A DNA stretch of 64,000 nucleotides from Ascidia mentula (lineage: Eukaryota > Chordata > Ascidiacea > Phlebobranchia > Ascidiidae), in assembly GCA_947561715.1 (NCBI GenBank), contig OX387197.1:5887001-5951000 (forward strand). The letters are read 5' to 3'. This document shows positions 1-11,228 of this stretch, one piece after another. Positions within the stretch are counted from its first letter, which is position 1, and each line of letters begins with the position of its first letter. The position numbers were made by a program, and so were the translations under genes. The notes under the pieces are model-generated. The model saw only the letters and a program-made list of their open reading frames with translations. It did no database searches and was not told where the DNA came from.

Positions 1-1226
1 ACATAAATTTCTTGTCGCCTATAATGAAATTATGCACCTAAATATCTAAATTTTTTGAACGGTAAGTGTTAAGATTTAGGAACATTTGCTAAATCGTCAT
101 TTCCACCAATTCGCTGAAAAAACGTAGTCGAAACGTTCTGTTGTAAGGAGGAATGCTATACATTGACATTGTTATGCTCATGCAGTTACCGAACCATGTA
201 GTTTCGTGGTTCCAGACGGATGACTTTTGCTTGAGACCCAAGGCCAACTATAAGTTTATTGTTTATTCTAGTACATTGCCTTTGGCGGTTGTATTAACAG
301 AGGTGAATCACGCAAAGAACAACTTTTCATTAAACTTGTCCTACTTCAGTCAAGATATTCACAACACTGTAGGTGCAGTTTTCCTGCATTATGTATGTAA
401 ATAACTCAGTGTTATCGGCCAAGCGTGAAGGGCGCCAGCATTCTGGCTTGATTTGGACTGCGCCGAATATTTCTCTTCTACGCACGAGCGATAAGAGGCT
501 TCACTGTAATTAATGGCTAGTTCGACTGTCTTGTGACATCAAGTTGCCTGACGCGGAAGCATTTTTATTTGAGTTGGATTGCAACCAGAGGAATGAAGCA
601 AAAGGTTGTTGGTGTTTAAATTTTGCCTAGCGAAAAAATCACCAAAAACCATTCTTTAAGGACTTTAAATACAGGCAATCGTTTGCGTGCCATTAAATTG
701 TGCTTCGTTTTTTTTAGCAATTACGTCATGGGAATTAGCCGCAAGTACACAAACTTTCACTTCTGCAGCACAGGAAGTGTGATCAACACGTGCGGTGCAA
801 CAGTAGCTCCTGCGATAATAGGATTGTTCAAAATGCGGAAAACCCCATTCAAGAGCGCTTGGCTCAAATGCAGGTGAAGAATGCGAACCCACAAGAGTTC
901 GTTGCTTGGTGTCAAATTTTTCCGCATGGGTCAACAGCAGAGCTTGCGCACTGCACTAAAAAAGCAAACATTTTGGGACAGTAATTTGGGCTGGCAAAGA
1001 GCATTGGACCACAAAAATCCTATGTTTACCGAAAACTACGTGGCTTCATGCCCGCACACAAGTAAATAAAATTCACTTGCAATAATTCGACAAAACAATG
1101 CTAGATTGTTCTGCTGCTTGCAACGTTCGGGAATGCTTGGGCTGATTTTATTTTACGGAAAATCGTGCCTGGAGACTATTAATCATACAAAGAATTTGCC
1201 AATGGCGTTTTCGACGACTGCAGTGC
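1..1226. other. Intergenic, no recognised gene
   Basis: Only short open frames (longest about 89 codons) lie here, on both strands, and none resembles a known family or shows paired splice sites with a coding phase. A weak match to the 3' half of a hammerhead-like motif (GTCGAAACGTT) sits near 128–138 but lacks the conserved 5' core, so it is not called. Confidence 0.6.
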
Positions 1227-1503
1227 AGTGATTCTTAACCGCGTTACTTGTTGTTTTTTAGTGTTACTTGTTTTTTAGGTCAAAGAGATTGCTTGCGTAA
1301 AGTTTTCATTAGGTTTTCTTTCGCATTTAACCGCGTTATTTAGTGATTCTTAACCGCGTTACTTGTTGTTTTTTAGCGTACCACATGGTTCCCTTATCTA
1401 ATCATATTGGTATTAAATGTGAAAACATTATCAAGACTAAATAACGCGGTTAAATGCGAAAGAAAACCTAATGAAAACTTTACGCAAGCAATCTCTTTGA
1501 CCT
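1227..1503. repeat. Perfect 68-bp inverted repeat (foldback) with 35-bp direct repeat
   Basis: Positions 1277–1344 and 1436–1503 are exact reverse complements over 68 bp, separated by a 91-bp spacer. A 35-bp direct repeat starting AGTGATTCTTAACCGCG lies at 1227–1261 and again at 1342–1376, the second copy overlapping the end of the left arm. A shortened relative of the same unit lies at 1261–1278. The absence of any arm mismatch suggests a recent event: a foldback element, a local inverted duplication by template switching, or an assembly artefact. No ORF, terminal duplication or known family is visible. Confidence 0.9.
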
Positions 1504-4500
1504 ACGACATAACCAAGCTTTATATAGGACAGGTCAGGATTTCGATCACAGATTGAGAAACACGAACAGATTGGGCAGTGATTTGCAAAGTGGGTTCCGC
1601 AAAATCCTACTTGGCTCTATGAGATAAATATAAAGGATTCCCTTTAGATTTTACGCAAAAACAGTCGAATATTGTCTGTTAAACCTTTGCAGAGTTTCAC
1701 AAACAAAAAAAAACTGCTAGAAACAATTTTTACTGGTATATATTTGTCCAAGCGTTAAATGCCTGTGCAAGGAAGTAGACTTCAGTCTAGGCCAATGTGC
1801 ACAATTTAGCCATGATTTAATAAGTTTATGCTGGGACCAGACAATGCACGTTAGTTTCGAACGTAGCCTATGTTTATTTGAGCTCATCTCACTTCCTTTT
1901 CTTACAGATCCTTTAGGATTTAAAACTTACCGCACGCACTCCATTTTCATATGCTTGAAAATTCAATTCAGGAAAATTTATTGTTGGTTCTATATTAGTT
2001 TGCTGGAAAAAAGGACACACTTGATAATATGTTTACACAAAAGATTTCCTTTACGAAGTAAATTTTGACTCTTTGCCAGTGCAGAGACGCAGTGAAACTC
2101 TCTTTATCTGTATTTCAAGCAATGAAATTCTTTTTATTAACGCCCGCCTGAAAACAACCCCATGAACTGCTAAAGGATAAGAAGAAAAACCTTGACCCCT
2201 AATTAAATATGCGATGTAGCCAAATGACCAACGTTTGACAACAGATTGCAGACAACAATTACTTCTATAAGTTTGCAACCTGTAATTTAGTGCAAGGCCA
2301 TAATACTTTGCTTCACGACAATTAGCCTCTGGCCTGACCTCATGTACTGACATTACACGTATTATGTCCAATAACATGCAATATTTCTGTGTTTAAAACA
2401 CGAACAACCTTAAATTGCAACGCACCAAGAGAGAGATACACACTAGTTTATGCAAAAAATATAGTTTTATTATGTTCAGTTATACGCTGAAGAGTTACAG
2501 GTTAATTAAACTGCATGGTTGAAGGGTCTTTGCCCACGAAATGTCTTATTTGCACGAAAGTTACAACCTTCGAATCACAAAACATTTTGCCCATTTAGCA
2601 TTTTAACTTTAAAATGTCTTGGCCCAGTTAAAGCAGCGAACAACAATGCGTGAAGTTAATGGGGAAATTAAACTCAAGTGAAATATGGCTAAACTAATCA
2701 AATTTCTGATAAACATCCTCATTTGCTGTGCTACTCCAAGTCAAGTTTACGAAGCCTTTTAAAAACTTTACAGTCGAAATAACACAAGTAGTTAGTTTTG
2801 TTCATGTAGTAAACACACCACAAAAGCACTCAAGTTGTAGCAAACAAAGCTTGTGTATGCCACCCACGAGTCCACCATTTGCAACCACACACATATCGCC
2901 TACGTCGACCGCCAATTGTCTTATACTGCTAAACTTTAACTCAAGACTACAAGTTTCCTTTGTTGCGTCACAATGTGATCATTGACGCGTTTAATGCGGG
3001 CGACTAACGACTGGATCTCCCACGTTTCCCGTACGTTTTAAAATGCCTTAAATTGGTGCAATGGTTCCCAGCAACTGGTGGCAACCTATTGCCACAACTT
3101 CATCGCAACCCTTGTAAAAGTTACTGGTTTTCTAAGTATTGAGAATTGGCATGTACAAGATCCACGCTACTCAAATTAGTAAAACGAACTGCACTATTAT
3201 GTGACATTCCATATGCAGCAGACATTTAAAGCACGTGCACAATGGCTAAATTTGTTATGCAGTATAACTTAAATCTCATTAGTATGCGAAGAACAGCTGC
3301 TTTAACTGCATGGTAGGCTAAACAAAGGCCAGCGAACTTTGAAACAATGCCTCAACTACTTACTTCAGTCACGAATGCATCGCGCGAAGCCTTATCTGCT
3401 GCCAATTGTCAGTAATTGCCGAATATAGCAATTTTAATGCTCGTCGAAACTAGGCTAAAAACTAGGGCTAGTTTCTAGTTGCTAATCAGAATTTGGTCAG
3501 AGTCTGGGAATAACTGTTACACTGTAAGCGAGCGTGTCTTTAGTGGTGGCAAGTGACGATACCCATACCGTCGTTTGAAGTTTCGAACGATGACAAATTG
3601 TCGTCGGAGCGTTAAATCCACTCTCACTAAACCAACTTCCCGCCCGCTACATATTTTAGCCTACCCTATGACTCCAAACGCATTACGCTGATGCTGGGAA
3701 ATAGAAATATGGGTCCCTCGGGAATAATGGCTTGTCCATTGCATGGCTTTCGAAATGCACGAATAGTTACGAACTTTAACTCGTCGCCAATGCTTAAAAG
3801 CAAATCAGTAAGGGGGGATTGCTAGCAGGGACACGAGGGTCTCACTTGAAATTCTTAGATCATAAAGTTTGCCGTATAGTTCATTTTAATCGAGATAATC
3901 CGGTGTTTACTGTCGTCACATTAATACCTTTGCATAATTCGCGTTACTTTCCCGCCTGAGGCAAAAAGTTTAATGCAAATACAATCCAGTTCATCGACAC
4001 ACTTTCAACACATTGTAACACAAGTACTGCTGTACCACCTTTTCATATGCGTGCCATACAACGCTAGTCTTTTGGAGAGCTATATCCGGCAAAATAGGAA
4101 ACTTAAAGGCAACAGTCATGCCGAGCCATTCGCTACACAAGCTTACGTCACAGGCCAATGCATGACATAAGGCAGTCACGTAAATACAGTAAGTACAGCA
4201 TGTTAACTTGTTGTACATTTTAACTTGTTTTGTACAATAAATGGATCACATCCTTGGTAAGCATATGAACGGTGTACGGACGGATGTACCAAACACTTTT
4301 CTTTTTTTCTCTTTCTGCTCATTCGTTATTTACGTTCTGTACTGGTTACTATTCGTGCCATGGTAAGGAGTCCGAATATTTACGGAACCGCCTCATTCAA
4401 CTCTGATGCATCTATCTTTAACTTTACATGCGTGGGGTATCATCTCCACACAAACCCTTCAAACGTCTCTGACCTGCAGCCAGCTTATCACCAATCCCGT

Positions 4501-5039
4501 CGCGCTTGGTCTAACTTTACGTTGTGAAGCACATTTTTTCTTTTTTTTCTTCGCGATTTTTCTGGCAAACCTCGCGGACGCAAATGTGATTCCATTGCAG
4601 GTAGTCGCGCCTTTTGAAAGCTATCGAAGAGGTGGTTTATGTTGTACAAATTAAAGTTTTCAATTTCGAACGCTGTCACCAATCGTCACAGAACAACAAT
4701 ACTTTAATGTTTAAAACACACTATTTACACATTTGCACTCTATTCCCTTCAGTTATATGTGCTTTCGTGAAATACATTTGAAATAAAGCTTTACTGAAAT
4801 TGACCTCAGTATAATTATTATTTTGTCATGTTTTGATTTTTCCTAGAAATCGTTGTTGGTTTTAGCGACCTAAATTTATTTTTGGCTACACACGCAACGT
4901 AAGCTGGCAGGTACAGGAATCCCTCCTTTGCTGGTCGGTTATGCAGTCTGCGCGTGGGGCCGAATTTACGTAAATTGTACGTGCAACAGCGCCCCCTTGT
5001 AAACAGTTTTCTTGTATGTATAAAGTTAAGCGGGATTTG
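1504..5039. other. Intergenic, nothing recognised
   Basis: The stretch is AT-rich. Its open frames (for example 2051–2377 minus, 108 codons, and 2728–2985 plus) show no domain or convincing splice context. A small palindrome, AAACTAG-GG-CTAGTTT, lies near 3460. Confidence 0.5.
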
Positions 5040-5198
5040 TAACCACAATAACCAGAGGTGGGCGATTAGCAGCATTGACCAAGCGTCCGACCCGTATACC
5101 AAGCAAAAAGCCTGATCGGGATTCGTGTCCAGGAGGTCCTGGGTTCAAATCCCGGTGTGGAAAAAAAAAAGATAAAAAAAAATAACCACAATAACCAG
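5040..5198 (+). mobile_element. tRNA-derived SINE with 16-bp target-site duplication
   Basis: The sequence TAACCACAATAACCAG occurs at 5040–5055 and again at 5183–5198. Between the copies lies a tRNA-like body with an RNA polymerase III B-box match (GGTTCAAATCC, about 5142–5152), an A-box-like stretch (TAGCAGCATTG, about 5066), and a 3' A-rich tail from 5161. Duplicated flanks, an internal Pol III promoter and an A-rich tail are the signature of a SINE inserted by a LINE reverse transcriptase. The parent tRNA cannot be named with confidence. The short body suggests a simple tRNA-plus-tail SINE rather than a composite one. Confidence 0.8.
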
Positions 5199-8100
5199 TA
5201 ACCAAAAAAAAAATAACCAAGGTTTTAATACGATATTATGGTAAAACCAAACAATGGGTTAGTGTGAGTGTTTATAAGAACGCGTTGGAAATAATATTCG
5301 TTTCATTGTACCTTTTGATAAAATTCTTGCGAAAAAACTACTTAATTTCAGCGTAAGATTGCCTCAAATTGTTGTTTGAAAGACACGTGGACCTATATTT
5401 CTTAATAATAATAACGAACTTTAATAATTTCTTTCTTTCCAAAACGCACCCCGTTCTAGCCCTATGATCACAACGATTTCCACATTTTACTTTTGACCGC
5501 ATTTTAAAAAACAAGTATTTCCACAAATTTGGATTCCTAATGGTAAAAGTATGGAGGAACTGAACAGGGCCAAAACAAGATTTGCGGCATTTACCTGCTC
5601 AATAAATTCACATTTCACTACAGAAGGGTATATAAAGATGGATAAGTATTAGTCAGAATTGGCAATACTTACCGCTTCAAAGCGCTTGGCTACGTTCCAA
5701 CTTGTTGCTGAAGCTCAAGGGAAGCCCGATGAAAGACGATATGTGTCAGCAATTCGTCATGTCTACTTACAGATTCAAGTACAATGCTAGTGCTGAAACA
5801 TAAAAGCCGTACAATTAACGATTTTGCGCAATATTTGATCAAAAATATGGCTTTACTTCAAATAAACGTCTAAAGCTGGTCATTATAGGAGTATGAACAA
5901 AAAGCGCAACGGAAAATGTTTATCTTTTAACTCCATTGCATATGGAAAACTTTTATTCTTGAAAATTCGTTGTCCCCTTTTCATGATTTGATACTTTCTG
6001 TAAACATTTTTTTTCTTTTTGTACAACCGTATTTCAATATCTCTAAAACGAAGCAATGTAAATGTCTTCGCTACCATTCTCGCCGGCCACACGCGACATA
6101 TGTATTCCGCGACAAAAAGCCAAAACATCAGATTCGACTTGTCCGACCAAGAAAGTTTATTACAGTTATACGGCCTGAGCAATTAGAAGCAACGGATACG
6201 AAATAGTTTCATATACGCATTGCACGCACAGCAATCAATCAATTTCCCCACGGAGACCATGTTCATTATGTTTGAAGCGGTCAGAATTCATTTTAACCGG
6301 GGCCATCCTAAGGTTGGATGGTACGTTAGTAGGTCCTAAGGGCTACACGCAACTTGTCTGGCAAGGTTTATTGCCAATCTATTCGCACATTATATAATAA
6401 CATTATTATTCAGTAAATGGTGATTATGAGAACTGCGCCCAACTTTTCGTAACACAGTAACAACCAAAACTATGCACCTTTCACCAAAAACTATACAATA
6501 TTAGCATATACTACAAATACAACCTCTTTGACCTTTTTTGGTTTAGCACTAACGTTGGCTTAAACTTAGGTGCAAAATACTTGAATACCCTTAAAAAGGA
6601 AGGACAAAGCGATAATGCTGCTCAGCATGTCAAGCATTCTAGATTTTGCATTCCTCAATTGCGTTGAGGCAAGAAAGCGTGCGTCTTATCCAGATGGCAC
6701 TGAAGCTATGTCATCAATGTTAATATACTGTTTTTTTTCGATAACTGACGAACCCCGTATATTACAATCTTGGTCGTAACTTTCTGCGCGGTCGCTGCTG
6801 ATTATTTTACTTAGACTTACACCAAGCTCTTAGCCAAGGCAAGCAAATAGCCTGGGGATGTTACGCCAGCAGGCTGAGTTAAAACCCGCCGCCTACGCGC
6901 ACCACCCAAATTGCTACAATTTTCTTCCGCCGGTTTTGTTTTGCGCCATTTGTCGATGGCGACAATCAAACAGTTTGTGATTTTCTGCGCCACGTTGAAA
7001 CCCGATCTGGTAATTTGATTTCTAACTGGCCCTGGGAGCAGACGATAATGAGAATCATCAATTTTAATTGGAGTGAAAAGGGCGCACTTTCACGAACTTT
7101 CGGTGTCCCACTGTGGGAAGCATGGTGCTTGGTTCGCGTCCACGCACAGTATTCAAATGCTCGCTTATCACACAACCTGCTTTATTCTATCTATAGGAAC
7201 GAAAAGTCAAAACCCCGCACACCTTTCATAAGCGCACGAAACTAATTAGTGGCGCGTTTTCAGTCGAATTCCAAAATAAACAAGAAAATTTCAAAATTGC
7301 CGAAAGCATAAAATTACGCTTCTTCAAGTCTTCAGCCCTGTCTCTATTCATATCCATAATCAAATGGCTTGTTGTTTTTGGAAAGTGGCAATTTCGTCGT
7401 TTTACTATGTCCTATACAAATTCACGTTTTCTGATGCTTCGTCACTAAGTTATATCTAAACTAGTGGATGTCGCAGTGAGACAGGGGGGGAAGTGTTTGT
7501 TGGTTACTCGCAGGTTTAAGGCATTAACAATGTCACGGCCTTCCTTTCACTGTCGTTAATTCTATTTCAAATTGGCGGGGAATTCAAAATACGAATGTAT
7601 GCATGGCATGCACTTGTTTCTAGTAGGGTCTGATATATTTTGAATAAAACAAAATTGGGCCTTGGTTACAAAATTGTAAAACTAGCTCAGACCCAACGCC
7701 GTGTCTCCTTATGCTAATACATGCTTATAGGTAAGCATTTACTCATTTCACAGACACACTTCGGTGAACACGCAAAAGCGAGTACTGCAAACATTGCAAC
7801 TTTATATCCGGAAAGCATTGAAAACGTTTAACAATCGAGAAGAACTCGAGGTAGAACGAATTCTATTTCTAATACGTTCTGGTTTGGCGATCATCAACTC
7901 TCACAAACTTATATGTGTCCTTGTCTATAAACAACATCCTTACATAGCCTGAAGTTTCAAGTCTCAGAACCCCTCAAGTCTGTCTTGAGGGTCGCAATTC
8001 CTGTCGAAAGAGTGCTTGAGACAAAAAATGGACACCGTCAACAGCTCCGAACAAGCTAGGTAGAGTAAACATTAGGTACAGTATAATACCGCCATCGGGG

Positions 8101-9177
8101 TTCCTGTTGTAATGACGTTGATACCGCTTGTGTGCTGAAATGACGACTGGCATTAAAACAACCCAATTGCTGCCGGTTTAACAATGCTGATTACCACCTA
8201 AATCAAATCTAGTGTCCCTACAAAACTTACACATTGTTTAATTGCTGATATTTAAATGTACCTAAAAGTAAAGCTTAACGCCTGGCCAAATGACTGCAGT
8301 AAAAACAATATTTGGATAGCATAACTTTCTTTTCATGCCAACGCTGCAAAACCTCAAAACCGACAAATAAGTTAAACATTGTTTACCGATGATGCATTCG
8401 GAAAGTTCAAAACCATCTCTAAACAATTCTTTGAAAAAGCTTCTCCATCCTTTTTCTCACGCTTTTGTTCTAACCTCTAACTTGAGTGCAAGTGCGGAAA
8501 GCCTCCCGCCAAGGATACGAAGGCCTTTGCCAAGCAATTACCATCCTTACTTATCGTCCAGAAGCGTGTAAATACTGCAACCAAGTAACTTAAGTAACTT
8601 TCTTTTGTAAGGAAGCTAAACTTTCCTTGTCTTCGATCGTGATTTGTTGGTTCTGCGCTGGTACAGAAACCGCCCGCTCTCTTCGTTGAGCAAATAATCA
8701 AGAGGTTACTACCGGTCATTAGTCGGTCACGTGACACGAGAGAAGCGGTGACAAGTGGCGGCCTCAGAAAACGAGAGTAGTAATTTTTGAGAAACGTGTG
8801 TGTGGTCGATAAGATACAATTGTTCGGAAACGAAGATAGTAAACATTAAAAGCATTATATGCTGGTATTTTTTTATTCGCAATGATATAATATGTTGTCC
8901 TAGTACTCGCAAAGTGAAAGAAAACGTCGCTGTCATTGCAATACCACTTTAAAGAATAAGTAGCCTTGCTTAACGCCTGGGCTATCCACTGACCAATATG
9001 AAAGATACAATTTATCCAAAACGCAATGTTTCATAAAACTTGCACAATACACTTCACACTGTAGCGGATAAACACAAGTTTTATTGTGCAACATTGCCTT
9101 TTTAAATGTCACGTGATCTTCGGTTTGAAACCGCAGTTCAGTTGCATTTCAACTGCGTATATATCTCTCATGCAACA
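5199..9177. other. Intergenic, nothing firmly recognised
   Basis: No known protein family is visible. One open stretch, 7754–7850 plus, is bounded by TTTCACAG upstream and GTAGAA downstream and reads as a helical, basic peptide (…QKRVLQTLQLYIRKALKTF…). It could be an orphan exon, but no neighbouring exon in a compatible phase was found. Confidence 0.4.
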
Positions 9178-9410
9178 CAGTGGTACCCAATCATAGGATG
9201 CCACGATACCCCAGGGTGCAATTGGCAACCTTAACGGCTGCAACATACACACCACAGCAACTTTTTGTTACCGGTCCTGCAAAGTTATACTGACAGCTTA
9301 AAGTTCAATGGAACCTGATCTAATATTATTTGCTTAAATCCGACAGAGGACAAATTAACGTTGAATACTGTCTATAGGGTGCTGTGGCACCAAAAAGTTG
9401 AAAACCACTG
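9178..9410. mobile_element. Possible hAT-type nonautonomous element
   Basis: The left end begins CAGTGGTACCCAA, and the right end read in reverse begins CAGTGGTTTTCAAC. Both resemble hAT terminal inverted repeats, and both continue into GGATGCCACGA or GGTGCCACAGC. The 233-bp interval has no ORF. The flanking 8-mers (ATGCAACA, TCCTAACC) do not match, so either the target duplication has decayed or the two ends do not belong to one insertion. Confidence 0.35.
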
Positions 9411-11123
9411 TCCTAACCTCTCTACCCACTTTGATGCTATCGAAATCTTTCGACAACATTACTAGCATGTCTGCTCAAGAGAATACAATAGTTGTGGCCT
9501 GGAATTCAAAGGGACTTCTTTCCGCTCAATTTCACTCAAAAAATGTCGGCTTTTACTCATTACGTTTGTGCGGTTTTATACTGGTTTGCGAAAAGGACTT
9601 GTTCTGCTCTTGCTACCTTAAAGCGACATTCTGAAGAGGCATGCCCTTCGACAACGCGAGGTTATACCCGACATAGTGCCTCAGATTGAGAGTTGATCAG
9701 CAGTTTTATTTTTATTCGAACTAGCCGTCACCACACTTCATTATTACGAAGAATTCTTGCTGAACCGTAAAACAACAACTTGAACAAGTCGCAGTATTTG
9801 GTCAAGCGAAACGGTGGTTGTTGGTCACGGAAAATTCATGTCTTTAATAACACTAATGCAGCATTATGCTGACAAGAGCTGCACCAATACAGAAGCTTTG
9901 TGTCAGAGCAGATCAAAACACCAACTTTAGCATTACCAGGACAGCGGAAGCCGAACCCAACATTCCACAGCACTTCTGTCTGTGCTGCAATTTTAAACCA
10001 ACTAGTATCTGCGTAGGTGTATGTGACAATCACGATTAACAAACACGACAGAAATGCTGCAAGCGTGGGCACTAAAATTAACACGGTGTGTCACAGACAA
10101 TCAATCATTATACATTTGTTTGTTTTGTCACAATCAAAATCAACACAGCAAGAATATGTGCACTTTGCATATGTACAAGCACTTTGAGGCATGTGACATC
10201 TAAAGCTCTTTGCAACTTCCAATTCCAACAAGATACCTAGATAGTAGATACCCACTTATATCCACACGACCCCTATTTCGTATCCTGTTTAGCTCCCGGT
10301 CAAGCAACTTGCATTGTCAGTCATACTCGAAATTCATGATATTTCGTTAGTTGAATAGTTTCACTTTGGTTTCGGTTTCTCATTGTAAGCCACAATATTT
10401 GTTTCTGAACGTGTAATGACTGTTAAACCGCACGTTTCCATTAAAATCTGTGATAATGGACCAGTGCTGTCGCCTACATGTACAACAACCCAACACAGAG
10501 TCAGGCTGGTGACTAGTTTTCCCCCATGCAGGAATAACTTACTGTCCTCTTTTTGCGCAACACATTTTATATGACACCAAGGCTAAAATTCACATCACAG
10601 GAAGGAAATGGCCATGTAGTCTGCCCTTTAAGTGTCTTCAATAAACGCTCGTATGTTGGCACAATCTGTCCAATAATCTACAGAGCCTCATCAATAATCG
10701 TGCACTTAAAAATTCTTATCCAAACAAGCTAGCTGTTTGCTAAAACGTTTCTGTTTACGTGGGCGCCTTTAAACTATGTAGTCAATCGTAGCAGGCAAAT
10801 GGCCAAAACGGTACCTCCATCTAAACATCATCTTGGATCAACTGCATAGTTCCGGCCTATGGTTGTTTCGTCACGCCGGCTGACAGCTTAGTCATACACA
10901 CAACCATAAACAAATACGTTTGTTGCGATCACTGGTTGAAACAACGTTAACACATGTTTTGTTGCAACAAAGCTGATTTAAGTTTTTTCCCCTTTGTACA
11001 CGTTTTTTCTGCCATTCTTTTGCCAACGTGGGTCTTTGAATCAATACAGTCACGAAACCATAACGACCACCGTCACGACCTTTTTGCGGTTCACAGTTTT
11101 TTTGTGGGGTTATTTTTGATTTA
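9411..11123. other. Intergenic, no confident gene
   Basis: Apart from the minus-strand candidate exon at 9836–10068, nothing recognisable was seen. The remaining open frames are short and lack domain features. Confidence 0.4.
9836..10068 (-). other. Candidate minus-strand membrane-protein exon
   Basis: On the minus strand an open frame with no in-frame ATG starts after TTAATTTTAG. It encodes a hydrophobic helix (…TLAAFLSCLLIVIVTYTYA…) followed by …TSWFKIAAQTEVLWNVGFGF and a Cys. This layout is vaguely like the first membrane segment and extracellular loop of claudin/PMP22-like tetraspan proteins. A good donor, CCTG|GTAATG, falls inside the frame near 9941. No second exon was found, so this may be chance. 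Confidence 0.2.
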
Positions 11124-11228
11124 GGTGCAAAAAACTTAGAGTTTATTAATTTAAACAAGAAAGCCAAAGCTAATGTGCAGCTATACTTTATTTGTAAACC
11201 TTTCGAACACTACTGCGTCCATCATAGG
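11124..11228 (-). repeat. Dispersed repeat copy A with hammerhead-like core
   Basis: This stretch matches 45567–45670 over about 100 bp, including an identical 15-mer (GAAAGCCAAAGCTAA). Read on the minus strand, 11195–11227 carries a six-pair stem (GGACGC/GTGTTC, with G·U pairs) followed by GAAA, preceded by CTATGAT. That is the hammerhead core CTGATGA followed by T, with the first G deleted. This copy therefore looks like a decayed version of the better preserved copy B. Confidence 0.6.

Noticed and set aside
112-140. Possible hammerhead-like motif (CTGAAAA…GAAACGTT)
   Set aside because: The 5' core is too degraded and no stem II or stem I pairing is convincing.
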